64,000 bases of DNA from Caballeronia calidae (GTDB taxonomy: Bacteria > Pseudomonadota > Gammaproteobacteria > Burkholderiales > Burkholderiaceae): positions 47,401 through 111,400 of the forward strand of contig NZ_FCOX02000027.1 of the NCBI RefSeq assembly GCF_900044055.2, given 5' to 3'. Numbering within the stretch: position 1 is the first letter of the stretch; every line of letters starts with the position of its first letter. A program made the translations under genes and the position numbers. The notes below the pieces were generated by a model, which was not told the origin of the DNA, did not search any database, and worked only from the letters and a program-made list of their open reading frames with translations. Of this stretch, positions 36,781 to 46,351 are shown one piece after another.

Positions 36781-38216
36781 AAGCGCTTTTGCAGACGAAG
36801 CACTATATCCATGGCGCGTGGCGCGAAAGCGCCGACACCTACGCCGTGCTCAATCCCGCGACGGGCGAAGTGATCGCGCAAGTCGCACGCGGCGGCGCGC
36901 ACGAAACGACGCTCGCCGTGGAAGCCGCAAGACAAGCGTTCCCCGCATGGCGCGCGCTGACGGCCAAGGAACGCAGCGCGCGCGTGAAGCGCTGGGGCGA
37001 GCTGATGCTCGCGAACCGCAACACGCTCGCCGAACTGCTGACGCGCGAACAGGGCAAGCCGCTTGCCGAAGCGCTCGGTGAAGTCGCGTATGCAGCGAGC
37101 TTCTTCGAGTGGTTCGCGGAAGAAGCGAAGCGCAGCTACGGCGACATTATCCCCAGCCCGCGACCGAATGCGAAGATCGTCGTCACGCGCGAGCCGGTGG
37201 GCGTCGTCGCGGCGATCACGCCGTGGAACTTCCCGCTCGCGATGATCACGCGCAAAGCCGGTCCCGCGCTCGCAGCAGGCTGCACGATGGTCCTGAAGCC
37301 GTCGGAAGAGACGCCGCTGTCCGCGTTCGCCCTGGCCGTGCTCGCCGAGGAAGCCGGCATTCCGGCGGGCGTGTTCAACATCGTGTCTGGCGATGCCGTT
37401 GCCATCGGCCAGGTCCTCACCGAATCGCCCGATGTGCGCAAGCTGTCGTTCACGGGCTCGACGCGTGTCGGCAAGCTGCTCGCGAAGCAATCGGCGGATA
37501 CGCTCAAGAAGCTGTCGCTGGAGCTCGGCGGCAACGCGCCTTTCATCGTGTTCGACGATGCCGATATCGACGCCGCCGTACAGGGCGCGATCGCATCGAA
37601 GTTTCGCAACACCGGGCAGACGTGCGTGTGCGTGAATCGCTTCTATGTGCAGGACGGCGTCTACGATGCGTTCACGCAAGCCTTGACGCGCGCGGTGCAT
37701 AAGCTGCGCGTCGGTAACGGTCTCGAAGGCGAGTTCGATCAGGGGCCGCTCATCAACGAAGCCGCGCTGAAGAAGGTGCAGGCGCACGTCGCCGATGCGG
37801 TGAGCAAAGGCGCCAAGGTTCTGACGGGCGGCAGGCCGCACGCGCTCGGCGGCACGTTCTACGAGCCGACGGTGCTCGCGGACGCCGCGCCTTCGATGAT
37901 GATCGCCGATGAGGAAACCTTCGGCCCGGTCGCCGCGTGCTTCCGCTTCGCGACCGAAGACGACGTCATCGCCGCCGCCAACGACACGCCCTACGGCCTG
38001 TCCGCGTACTTCTACACGCGCGATCTGGGCCGCGCGTGGCGCGTCGCGGAGGCGCTCGAGAGCGGCATGGTCGGCATCAACGAAGGCATCATCTCGACGG
38101 AAGTCGCGCCCTTCGGCGGCGTGAAGCAATCGGGACTGGGCCGCGAAGGATCGAAGTACGGGCTCGACGAATACATGGAGCTCAAGTACATGATGATGGC
38201 CGGGCTCGGCCGCTGA
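36777..38216 (+). CDS. NAD(P)-dependent aldehyde dehydrogenase, succinate-semialdehyde dehydrogenase-like
   Basis: 479-aa aldehyde dehydrogenase with the proton-relay Asn in ITPWNFPLAM, general base Glu249 (LELGGNAPF) and nucleophile Cys283 in GQTCVCVN. The C-terminal PFGGVKQSGLGREGSKYGLD is typical of the GabD group. It oxidises an aldehyde to an acid. Coupled by a four-base overlap to the aldo/keto reductase. GabD-like enzymes also include alpha-ketoglutarate semialdehyde dehydrogenases, the step missing from the hydroxyproline cluster 10 kb away. That link is speculative. Confidence 0.9.
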   Translation: MKALLQTKHYIHGAWRESADTYAVLNPATGEVIAQVARGGAHETTLAVEAARQAFPAWRALTAKERSARVKRWGELMLANRNTLAELLTREQGKPLAEALGEVAYAASFFEWFAEEAKRSYGDIIPSPRPNAKIVVTREPVGVVAAITPWNFPLAMITRKAGPALAAGCTMVLKPSEETPLSAFALAVLAEEAGIPAGVFNIVSGDAVAIGQVLTESPDVRKLSFTGSTRVGKLLAKQSADTLKKLSLELGGNAPFIVFDDADIDAAVQGAIASKFRNTGQTCVCVNRFYVQDGVYDAFTQALTRAVHKLRVGNGLEGEFDQGPLINEAALKKVQAHVADAVSKGAKVLTGGRPHALGGTFYEPTVLADAAPSMMIADEETFGPVAACFRFATEDDVIAAANDTPYGLSAYFYTRDLGRAWRVAEALESGMVGINEGIISTEVAPFGGVKQSGLGREGSKYGLDEYMELKYMMMAGLGR

Positions 38217-38318
38217 TTCATCGATTCGCCGCGCACGCACGAACGATAACGCCATCGCGTGCGCGGTTTACATGCGGCGCACGACGCGCCGCTCCACTCG
38301 GAAGTGGAGGAGATACTC

Positions 38319-39695
38319 TTGGATATGCAAAGCCTGAGCGCGCAGCCGCTCGCACCCGGCGCAGCCGCGCCCTTCAATGCCACGCACGGCCGCGTCGCAC
38401 TCGACGATGTCCCGCTCAACCGTTTTCACGTGAAGATCGCCGGCCTGACTTTCGGCGCGCATTTCACGGAAGGCTATGCGATCGGCACGATCGGGTATGC
38501 GCTGTCGTCGTTGAACAGGCAGATTCCGCTCGATGCGTTCTGGATGGGTCTGCTCGGCTCGTCCGCGCTGATCGGCATTTTCATCGGCAGCCTCGTGTTC
38601 GGCTGGCTCTCCGACAGGCTCGGCCGGCAGAAGATTTTCCTGTTGAGCTTCATCGTCATCACGGCGGCGGCGTTCGCGCAGTTCTATGCGACGACGCCCG
38701 CGATGCTCGTCGCGCTGCGAGTGTTGATCGGGTTCGGCATGGGCGGCGATTTCGCGGTCGGTCACGCGATCCTCGCCGAGTTCTCGCCGCGCAAGCAGCG
38801 CGGCACGCTGCTCGGATCGTTCAGCGTGATCTGGACGATCGGCTATGTGATCGCGAACGTGCTCGGCATGCACTACGCCGATGCATCGCCCGATGCGTGG
38901 CGCTGGCTGCTCGCGTCGGCCGGTGTGCCGGCGTTCCTCGTGCTGATCCTGCGCATCGGCACGCCGGAGTCGCCGCGCTGGCTGCTCGGCAAGGGCCGCA
39001 CGGATGAGGCAATGCGTATCGTGCGCAGGCACTTCGGCCCGAACGTCACGCTCGAATCCGATACGGGCGAGCACTTCGCCGGCAAGGGCGGTTTCGCGCG
39101 GCTCTTCGAGCGGGACCTGATTCGCCGCACGATCTTCAATTGCGCGTTCTTCGTGTGCCTCGTGATTCCTTACTTCGCGATCTACACGTTCCTGCCGAGC
39201 ATCTTGACGGCGATCCGCCTGCCCGAAGGCTCGGGCGCCGATCTGCTGCTCAACGCGTTTCTCGTGCTGGGCGCGTTGATCGGCATATGGCTGACCATCA
39301 AGCTGTCGCGGCGCTCGTTTTTGATCGGGTCGTTCGCGGTGTGCTGCCTGTCGCTGTTTGCGCTGAGCGCGCTGCCGTCATCGGCGAATCTTGCGATGAT
39401 CGTTGCGTTCGGCGTCTTCACGTTGACGATGTCGGCATTCTCGAATCTCGTCGGCGTGTTTCCGCCGGAGTGCTTTCCGACCGAGGCGCGGGCGTGCGGC
39501 GTGGGGCTGTCGATTGCATGCAGCCGGTTGGGATCGGCGGTGGGGACGTTTCTGCTGCCTGTCGGGATCGCGCAGGCCGGTGTTCAGATGACGATGCTTG
39601 CACTCGCGGGCGTGTTGCTCGTCGGGATGATCGTGTCGATCGCGTGGGCGCCTGAGACGAAGCATCTGACGTTGAATCAGGCGAGCGGGGGGTGA
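38319..39695 (+). CDS. MFS transporter (sugar/aromatic-acid symporter-like)
   Basis: 458-aa transporter with 12 helices. The MFS signature is FGWLSDRLGRQKIF, with PRWLLGKGRTDEAM in the central loop and FPTEARACGVGLSIACSRLG in helix 11 region. GGAGGAG at 38306-38312 is six bases from TTG 38319 and twelve from the in-frame ATG 38325, so TTG is the more likely start. It follows the Fae-AKR-ALDH operon by about 100 bases and probably imports its substrate. A terminator follows at 39722. Confidence 0.87.
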   Translation: MDMQSLSAQPLAPGAAAPFNATHGRVALDDVPLNRFHVKIAGLTFGAHFTEGYAIGTIGYALSSLNRQIPLDAFWMGLLGSSALIGIFIGSLVFGWLSDRLGRQKIFLLSFIVITAAAFAQFYATTPAMLVALRVLIGFGMGGDFAVGHAILAEFSPRKQRGTLLGSFSVIWTIGYVIANVLGMHYADASPDAWRWLLASAGVPAFLVLILRIGTPESPRWLLGKGRTDEAMRIVRRHFGPNVTLESDTGEHFAGKGGFARLFERDLIRRTIFNCAFFVCLVIPYFAIYTFLPSILTAIRLPEGSGADLLLNAFLVLGALIGIWLTIKLSRRSFLIGSFAVCCLSLFALSALPSSANLAMIVAFGVFTLTMSAFSNLVGVFPPECFPTEARACGVGLSIACSRLGSAVGTFLLPVGIAQAGVQMTMLALAGVLLVGMIVSIAWAPETKHLTLNQASGG

Positions 39696-39721
39696 GTCAA
39701 GTCCGATCGTGATTGGCATTT

Positions 39722-39762
39722 CAAGGCGCGGCAACGGTGACTCGTTGCCGCGCCTTGCTTTT
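39722..39762 (+). terminator. Rho-independent terminator after the MFS gene
   Basis: CAAGGCGCGGCAACG pairs perfectly with CGTTGCCGCGCCTTG over a six-base loop, followed by CTTTTGAT. It lies 27 bases past the MFS stop. Confidence 0.85.
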
Positions 39763-39974
39763 GATGTGACGATGCGCCGCGCGGAGCGAAAGGATTCGTC
39801 GACGGCGCATTCGGACGAAACTGATGCAGCTTCTTCGCGATAGTTGATACGTTTGAGATAACCGTGGCCCCTATGGTTACGGCACAGAGCGCGATATTGC
39901 CGAACGTCCGTGGGATTCAAGATTCACCTGCCATCGGCAAGCATCGTTATCCTTAACATCTTGGAACTATCGCT

Positions 39975-40406
39975 ATGAGCTACGTGAGTTCAAACTACAA
40001 GAATGCTTCTTCCGCACCGCTGAATACGTGGGTCTGCGCTCCAGGATCAGGCCATGGTCCCTATAACGATCCTCCTCCCGCTGGCGTCACGGACGCGCCC
40101 AACTACTGTGGCGGCTGCGTGTCGTATGTCAAACAGGTATGTCCTTCGCTGCCCGTGACGCATGCGTGGAAGAAGGGAGCGCTCGTGAAAGACAATCGAC
40201 ATATCCGGGAGGGAACCGTCATCGCGACATTCAATCACCACGGACAGTTCAACGGGCATGCAGCGATCTATGTCAGCCAGGGCCCGGTCGGCGTTACGGT
40301 ATATGACCAATACGTCCATCCCCCCAAACCCATCGGCCCGCGCGTATTGCGTTGGGGTCAAGGAACCGACGTCAACAACGGGGAGAAATTCTATGTCGTT
40401 GAATAA
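39975..40406 (+). CDS. BPSL0067-family (NlpC/P60-like amidase) protein
   Basis: 143-aa protein of the BPSL0067 family. The sequence NYCGGCVSYVKQV places Cys45 and Cys48, the latter the likely nucleophile, at the start of a helix, and His95 in QFNGHAAIYVS is the general base, as in papain-like peptidoglycan amidases. No signal peptide is present, as expected for a contact-secreted effector rather than a Sec-exported enzyme. The next gene, overlapping by 14 bases, encodes an exported partner. A type VI effector role is inferred; no T6SS gene is in the window. Confidence 0.8.
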   Translation: MSYVSSNYKNASSAPLNTWVCAPGSGHGPYNDPPPAGVTDAPNYCGGCVSYVKQVCPSLPVTHAWKKGALVKDNRHIREGTVIATFNHHGQFNGHAAIYVSQGPVGVTVYDQYVHPPKPIGPRVLRWGQGTDVNNGEKFYVVE

Positions 40407-40743
40407 GGCCATTGCCGGGCTCGCTGCATCGGTTCTCGTGGCGAGCGTCGGCGGATGCGCCAACGCGAAAGAGGTCGCGTGCCCTGCGCTATCCGACACT
40501 CATCTGCGCTACGTTCAGTTGTTCGACGGCAATCCGGAAGAACAAGTGTCGCTCATCGCGGACCACAGCAATAGCGCTCAAGGCTACTGGAAACTCGGCT
40601 ATGTCTACGATCACGGCCGTTCGGTGACCGTGCGGTGCGTCTACGCCGACAAGCAAACGCGAGACATCGCCATATCGAGACGAGTCGATGCGTGCCGTTA
40701 TCAGATCGACGCATCGGGCACGACAAAGCTGGATTGCGAGTAA
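40393..40743 (+). CDS. STY0301-family exported protein, putative immunity partner
   Basis: 116-aa exported protein. Signal MSLNKAIAGLAASVLVASVG with a possible lipobox VGGC is followed by EVACPALSDTHLRYVQLFDG. Cysteines (CP, RCVYAD, DACRYQ, LDCE) suggest disulfides in the periplasm. It resembles the STY0301 family. Its start lies inside the 3' end of the BPSL0067 gene behind GGGGAGA, so expression is coupled. A periplasmic inhibitor of the amidase is the simplest reading. Confidence 0.75.
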   Translation: MSLNKAIAGLAASVLVASVGGCANAKEVACPALSDTHLRYVQLFDGNPEEQVSLIADHSNSAQGYWKLGYVYDHGRSVTVRCVYADKQTRDIAISRRVDACRYQIDASGTTKLDCE

Positions 40744-40761
40744 GCGGGACGACACCGCCCC

Positions 40762-41643
40762 TCACTCCCGCGCCGCCTTCGCCCCTTCCCCGCGCAGCCA
40801 TTCCGCAAACGCCTGCACCCGATCCGCACTCGCAAACGAAGGCGCGATATCCAGCCAATACCCATAAGGCCCCGTCGATTCCACCGGCGACAGCAGCACC
40901 AGCGCGCCGTCGTGCAGCTCGTCGGCGATCATGTTCCGATCCACCACCGCCAGCCCCGAGCCCGCGCGCGCCGCGTGAATCGCCTGATCGAGCGTCGAGA
41001 ACTCGATGCCGTTCTCGCCGTATGCGCGCGGCAATCCGGCCGCATCGAGCCAGTTGGGCCAGAGCGTGAGCCGCGCATCGTTATGCAGGACATGCAGCGC
41101 GGGCAGCCGTTCGAGCAACGCTTCGACGGACTGCCCCGCGAACTTCATCGCGCCGACGAGCACGTGCCGCTCGATGAACAGCAACTCCGACCGATGATCC
41201 GCCCGCGCCTCATAGCCGAAGCGGATGCTGCATTGACGGTCATCGGCGGCATCGGTGCGCACTGAGAGATCGATGTCCGGTACCGCGTCCATCAGCGAGC
41301 CGAGCCGCGGCGAAAGCCAGCGCGTCGCGAAAGTCGGCGGCGCGCCCACGGTCAGGCGTCTGCGCTCGCCGCGTTGCGACGTGGACAGCGAGCGCGTCAC
41401 ACGCTCGATCGAATCGAATGCGTCGGACAGGCAGGCGAGCAGCTCCGCACCCTGCTTCGTCAGGCGAATGCCCTTGTGATCGCGGTCGAAGAGCTTCGTG
41501 CCGAGGGCATCCTCGAGCAGGCGAATCTGACGGCTGACCGCGCCCGGCGTCACGCACAATGCCGCAGCCGATTTATTGAAGCTCATGTGCCGCGCGCTTT
41601 CCTCGAAGAAGCGCAACGCGGTCAGGGATGGCAGGCGTCGCAC
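40762..41643 (-). CDS. LysR-family regulator, GcvA-like
   Basis: 293-aa regulator starting MRRLPSLTALRFFEESARHM. The N-terminal HTH (SFNKSAAALCVTPGAVSRQI) and linker helix are followed by the substrate-binding domain (CSIRFGYEARADHRSELLFI). The GcvA subgroup usually controls amino-acid or beta-lactamase genes. Its own target is not obvious because it converges on the STY0301 gene. A similar LysR lies 27 bases upstream, so the two may be co-transcribed. Confidence 0.92.
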   Translation of the reverse strand: MRRLPSLTALRFFEESARHMSFNKSAAALCVTPGAVSRQIRLLEDALGTKLFDRDHKGIRLTKQGAELLACLSDAFDSIERVTRSLSTSQRGERRRLTVGAPPTFATRWLSPRLGSLMDAVPDIDLSVRTDAADDRQCSIRFGYEARADHRSELLFIERHVLVGAMKFAGQSVEALLERLPALHVLHNDARLTLWPNWLDAAGLPRAYGENGIEFSTLDQAIHAARAGSGLAVVDRNMIADELHDGALVLLSPVESTGPYGYWLDIAPSFASADRVQAFAEWLRGEGAKAARE

Positions 41644-41670
41644 GATCGGCTTTCCCCTCGTTCTGTTTCC

Positions 41671-42594
41671 TTATGCGCGCCTTCGTCTGCTGCCGCGCGT
41701 CTGCTTGTCGATTTCCGCGCGCAGCCACTCGCGAAACACCGCAACCTGCGGCGCATCGTCCTGGCCGGTGCGCGTGACCAGCCAGTATGACTGATGCCCG
41801 TCCACCTCGACATCGACGATCGGCACGAGCGTGCCTTGCCGCAACTCATGCGCGATCATATGACGGTCGGCGATCGTCACGCCCAGCCCGTCGACGGCCG
41901 CGCGGATCGCATGATCCAACAGATCGAACTCGTATCCGCCGCGTGTATCGACATTTCCGAGATTCGCCGCCTTCAGCCAGTGCTGCCATGTCAGATAGCG
42001 CTGATCGCTGGCCGCGAGCACATGCAGCAGCGTGAATTCGTTCAGATCGATGTCGGATGTATCGCGATCGCCGATGAGCGCCGGCGAGCACACGGCGATA
42101 TGCCGCTCGTTCATCAACAGCTGATTATCGAGGCTGTCCCATTCGCCGTTGCCGAAGCGGATCGCGCAATCGAGCGCGCCCGATTCGACGAGGTCGTCCT
42201 TCAGGCGCGTGGTCAGCGTGATTTCGAGTTCCGGCGCGGCGGTGCGCAGGGATTGCAGGCGCGGCATCAGCCAGCGGCTGGAGAAGGTGGGCGGCGCGTT
42301 GATGCGCAAGCGTTTCAGGTGTGTCTTTTCCTGAATGCTGCGCACGGTGAGCTCGATGCGATCGAACGACATCTGAAGCGCCTGCAGCAAAAGGCGGCCC
42401 GTCGCCGACAATTCGAGATGATGATGCCGCCGCAGCAGCAGCGGCTCGCCGAGCTGGGTTTCGAGCTGACGCACCTGCCGGCTCACGGCGCTTTGCGTCA
42501 CGTGCAGCATTTCCGCCGCGCGCGTGAAGCTGCCCGTGTGTCCGGCCACCTCGAAAGCCCTCAGCGCATTCAGGGCGGGCATCTTTCGCTTCAA
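41671..42594 (-). CDS. LysR-family regulator, GcvA-like (second)
   Basis: 307-aa LysR protein. The HTH segment is SFTRAAEMLHVTQSAVSRQV and the effector domain contains LDCAIRFGNGEWDSLDNQLL. AGGAAAGGAG at 42601-42610 sits six bases from TTG 42594 (M-K-R-K-M-P-A-L), whereas the ATG at 42582 is eighteen away, so I prefer TTG. It has the same subfamily and layout as the next gene, suggesting an old tandem duplication. Target genes unknown. Confidence 0.9.
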   Translation of the reverse strand: MKRKMPALNALRAFEVAGHTGSFTRAAEMLHVTQSAVSRQVRQLETQLGEPLLLRRHHHLELSATGRLLLQALQMSFDRIELTVRSIQEKTHLKRLRINAPPTFSSRWLMPRLQSLRTAAPELEITLTTRLKDDLVESGALDCAIRFGNGEWDSLDNQLLMNERHIAVCSPALIGDRDTSDIDLNEFTLLHVLAASDQRYLTWQHWLKAANLGNVDTRGGYEFDLLDHAIRAAVDGLGVTIADRHMIAHELRQGTLVPIVDVEVDGHQSYWLVTRTGQDDAPQVAVFREWLRAEIDKQTRGSRRRRA

Positions 42595-43524
42595 GTCGGT
42601 CTCCTTTCCTTGCGTTCGACGCGCATTTAACACGCGTTCACGCCGGAAGATGCTGCTCTTAGGCAGCATTTTACGAATCGAGGCAAATTATGCCGCTTCG
42701 GAGCGTGAGCGCGGTGCCATGTGTCGCGAGACAATAGTCTTCAATACGGCGCGACGTTAGATGCGGAGACGTCAATAAAAACCCATCATGGAAGAAACAA
42801 GGAGTGGCCTGTCGCCGAAACTAACGACTCACGCTTTAATGGTTAATGCTACGGGCAACGCACAAGTATCGACAGAAGTCAATAGGCTCGAAAACGGGCA
42901 ATCTAATGAGATGGGCGCAAGTGCGGATGCAACAGAAGCTAACGGTTTCTCCAAGCTCGAAGGCCCGCCACGTGAAGCGCATCCGCCCGCTTTCGCCGTT
43001 CAGGATGCGCGCGGTGCAAGTTGATCTGTTCGCGTAGAAATGGAGCAAGAGCAAACTCCGAATGGTGATTTCACGGACAGGTTAGTAACGACCTCGGCGC
43101 TTGACGTGATCAAACCCGAGTGACAAGATGAATCACGATCTAACCCGGCACGAGACTGCGGATTTAACTCTATTTTACGCTATACCAACTCGTCGACTCT
43201 ACACTGAGTACTCGCCTTTTCGGTCGTGCGAGTGCGGAAAGAGGTCTTACTATGGCAGTCAACGCCGACCCGCCGGAGTTTGCACCTACCTGCTCCTGGA
43301 AATACGGAGCGCGAACCTGTAGTCGGCCGCTCCGTCAGAACAGCACTTACCGGCCCCTAGGCGAGCAGCCTAACAACCAGACACCTGCTCTCTTCCCCTA
43401 ACCGACTACTTTCGGATTGCCTCCACGAACAAGCGTTGCCTTTCCCACTGCTTGAAGACTGGTCTCATCACGTAGTTCGACATGCTCAACCCGTAGATCC
43501 AACGTGAATGCATAGGATGTCATA
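42595..43524. other. Gene-poor boundary between metabolic region and accessory mosaic
   Basis: About 930 bases without a convincing gene. Composition becomes A+T-richer rightward. Short frames (for example ATG 42846 and ATG 43252) lack family resemblance. It likely marks the left edge of the TniQ/integrase element. No tRNA was recognised. Confidence 0.45.
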
Positions 43525-44496
43525 GTGGACACCACGACAATTGATGACGTACAGATCCGGCACGCAGAACCATTCCGTGCGTTCTTGCAGCGTCGAGGAC
43601 GCCGCTATGACAAAAAAAGCCGAAATCGCAGAGGGGACGCGATTAAACGGCTCTGGGTTCTGCCGAGTCGACTGTACAAATACGCTGAAGAACTTGGCCT
43701 TCCTTCGGTTGATGCCATCATTGAGCAGAACACGTTGTTCCCCTGCCTCAGTCGATTCCTCGGCGACGCGGACCAAGGGGCGCTAATAAGGCATCATCTG
43801 TTCGATCCTGTAGACATGATTTCGCAAATCGTTGGGCTAACTGCTTCCCTCGCCCCCACATTGAATTGGGCACCGGGCATCTGCCTCGACTGTCAATCCG
43901 AAGACATGCGCACTTATGGCCACACTATCTGGCGCCGCGATTTCCTTCTGCCAGAGGTGCGATGGTGTGGACGGCATAACGCACCTATCTTTCACCTATG
44001 CGACGCGTGCTTACGCAGGTTCGCAACCGGAACACACTTCGACGTACCGCTTAGCCGTTGCCCCTGCGGTCAGCCGCTCGCGTTGCGCGCAAAGACAATA
44101 CACAGGCAAGAGCGTGAAGTCGCGCTTGGTTGGCAAAGACTTCTAGATAGTGCATTCGCTCCGTACATAGGATCAAGGGAAATGGCCGCACTTATAAACA
44201 ACAGAGCGGCTGAACTCCGTCTAATCGATGACAAACAAATTAGCTGGGTGCGATGCCTAGACTTTTTTGGATCGCAGCGGTTGCGCGGCTTCAGCAATAG
44301 CATCGGATTTCGCCTCGCCGGAAAGCCGCTGCAAAATGCACTCCTTGGGAAGAAGTGCCCGCGACACCCCATACACGCCATCTTATTGCTGGTAGCACTG
44401 TATGGCAGTTGGCATGCCGTGGAGGAGTTGTTACTCGATCGATCCGCCTGCTTGGAAGAGTTAGACGACGAGATGTTCGCTGAAGAGGACCTATAG
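43525..44496 (+). CDS. TniQ-family protein, short form
   Basis: 323-aa TniQ/TnsD-like protein, the target-selection family of Tn7/Tn5053-type transposons. The zinc-binding region has the expected spacing: PGICLDCQSEDMRTYGHTIW, then EVRWCGRHNAPIFHLCDACL and SRCPCGQ. It aligns end to end with the first 60% of the next protein (NTLFP, WRRD, GWxxLLDSxFAP, RxPxHxxxLxxALYGxW) but lacks its C-terminal DNA-binding-like part. GTG start at 43525, preceded by AGGA. Low-GC, accessory context. No TniA or TniB neighbours. Confidence 0.82.
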   Translation: MDTTTIDDVQIRHAEPFRAFLQRRGRRYDKKSRNRRGDAIKRLWVLPSRLYKYAEELGLPSVDAIIEQNTLFPCLSRFLGDADQGALIRHHLFDPVDMISQIVGLTASLAPTLNWAPGICLDCQSEDMRTYGHTIWRRDFLLPEVRWCGRHNAPIFHLCDACLRRFATGTHFDVPLSRCPCGQPLALRAKTIHRQEREVALGWQRLLDSAFAPYIGSREMAALINNRAAELRLIDDKQISWVRCLDFFGSQRLRGFSNSIGFRLAGKPLQNALLGKKCPRHPIHAILLLVALYGSWHAVEELLLDRSACLEELDDEMFAEEDL

Positions 44497-44555
44497 AAGT
44501 CACTGTCTGATCTTCCTCAAGCCATTCGCTCTTCAAGAATCGGAGAAGGATCGCC

Positions 44556-46124
44556 ATGAAGGCAGACGATCATGATTATCTCTTTAAGTATAACCTGCTC
44601 TCTGCATCGCCGATCGCCGATGGCGAAGTCTTTGCCGCATATCTTAATCGGCTACCACGTTATGTGGTGGCAGGAGGTGCCGATTTGCTGGGCGTTCGAT
44701 ACTCCTGGATATTCCCAACTGCGATCCGGAGTATTGTCGAAGACTTGGCCGAACTCACCGGATCGCTTGAACAAGTGCTAACGAGAAACACACTGTTTCC
44801 CGCAGTTGTGCGCTTCCGTAACGCAGATGACGAGACGTGGCTCCGAGGACATATCTTTGACGACTACCGCAGAGGCTCTTTGTCGAAGGCAGGGTTACAC
44901 AACGCACTAACTCGAGGTCACATTGTATGGAAACCGGGAATATGTCTCGAATGTCTCGAGGAGGACATCACCGCGTCGCGTGAGCGGTTCTGGCGGCGAG
45001 ACCACGTTCTGTCTGACATTCGACTGTGCGCCCGACATGGCACGCCCATCTTCGAGTTCTGTGATGCATGCACCTACAACTTTAAGCGATCAGGAAGACT
45101 TGAATCCCCTCGCGAGCGTTGTATACGTGGAGGGCCACTGCATCTACGCGCGACAACTAGGTATGTTCGAGAGTTGGACCTAGCACGCGGTTGGTCGAAA
45201 CTGCTTGATAGTAGTTTCGCGCCGCATGTTCGTGCCCCGCAGATCGCGCTGCTGACAGTTTCTCAGGCGGCAAAGATCGGCGTAGTACACTGGAAAACTA
45301 TGTACTACGATAGGTTCCATCAACTCCTAGCTGCACGCAGGATGATCCCTCTAGGCAAGAGTATCGGTTTTCCAATGCAAGGCAACGAGCTTAGGGCCGC
45401 TCTCAAAGGGAGGACAGTATTCAGAAACCCGCTACACGGCCTATTTGCGCTTATCGCACTTTACGGTTGCTGGGACGAAGTCGAGAACGCCATGCTGCGG
45501 CCAATCGAGCCCCTGGCTACTTTTTCGGTTCCGCCTACAACGTATTCCCCAACGAGCTACCGATATCGGAAAGACTACAGTGACGAGTTATATGCACGAT
45601 CACTAGCAACTTTCCCTGAAACCTGCCGAAAATACCAAGATCTTCAAGCGCTCCACCCCGAATATGGCTATACCGAGCTCAGACGACTTCTGCCGTGGTT
45701 CAATAGGGTTGCACTGACCGCGGATCGATTGACAGCAAATGGGATACAACTGGAACCGCTCATCGATGTCATCGACACATCAGGCGCAGCGTTGGTCGAA
45801 CGGCGCGGACAGCAATTCCTCGAAGAAGATGTCAAGTATCCCATCACAGCTGCCCGATTGCTGAAAGGGCATCGTGCATACTCGCGTTGGCTCCGCCCCG
45901 ATGCACCGTCCCGCATACCTCTAACCTTGGCAGAACTCGATAAGCACGTCGAATCTCGCGCGATGTACCTACGCCGCCTTCTTCGACGCTGCTCTCTCGG
46001 TGGACTCCTGCCGCGCGTACCTCCGGACGAGGCCGACACAATCAAGTCCATGACTGACGATGAACTCGAATCGCTCGTGTGGCAGTATTACTGCCGTGCG
46101 AAGAGACGGAAGGATGCTGATTAG
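44556..46124 (+). CDS. TniQ-family protein, long form
   Basis: 522-aa TniQ/TnsD-like protein. The N-terminal TniQ domain (DGEVFAAYLNRLPRYVVAGG) leads to a zinc region (PGICLECLEEDITASRERFW, LCARHGTPIFEFCDACTYNF). The C-terminal extension of about 200 residues includes CRKYQDLQALHPEYGYTELR, a TnsD-like helix-turn-helix section. GGAGAAGGA lies eight bases before the ATG. It is paralogous to the gene 60 bases upstream; together they could form a heteromeric target-selection complex. The usual transposase and ATPase genes are absent nearby. Confidence 0.85.
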   Translation: MKADDHDYLFKYNLLSASPIADGEVFAAYLNRLPRYVVAGGADLLGVRYSWIFPTAIRSIVEDLAELTGSLEQVLTRNTLFPAVVRFRNADDETWLRGHIFDDYRRGSLSKAGLHNALTRGHIVWKPGICLECLEEDITASRERFWRRDHVLSDIRLCARHGTPIFEFCDACTYNFKRSGRLESPRERCIRGGPLHLRATTRYVRELDLARGWSKLLDSSFAPHVRAPQIALLTVSQAAKIGVVHWKTMYYDRFHQLLAARRMIPLGKSIGFPMQGNELRAALKGRTVFRNPLHGLFALIALYGCWDEVENAMLRPIEPLATFSVPPTTYSPTSYRYRKDYSDELYARSLATFPETCRKYQDLQALHPEYGYTELRRLLPWFNRVALTADRLTANGIQLEPLIDVIDTSGAALVERRGQQFLEEDVKYPITAARLLKGHRAYSRWLRPDAPSRIPLTLAELDKHVESRAMYLRRLLRRCSLGGLLPRVPPDEADTIKSMTDDELESLVWQYYCRAKRRKDAD

Positions 46125-46351
46125 CAGCGTGCACCAGATTCACGAGGAGACGTGGTTGACCACCAGGCAATAAAGCGGTGGCACTCATCGGCCAAATGAA
46201 TCGAAAATCACGTTATCCGAATTCAGTCACCCTAGAAGGCCAAGGAAGCCATAGGGCGTTTCGGCCCACGGCCGTGACGGTTCCCTCCTAACGTACGAAC
46301 GTCCACCTGGCAGCTTGAGGCCAGCAACTCGCAGCGCGCTGTCCGTAGTTT

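Noticed and set aside
43252..43401. Short plus-strand frame starting MAVNADPPEFAPTC
   Set aside because: About 49 codons, no clear ribosome site or relatives; cannot be told from chance.
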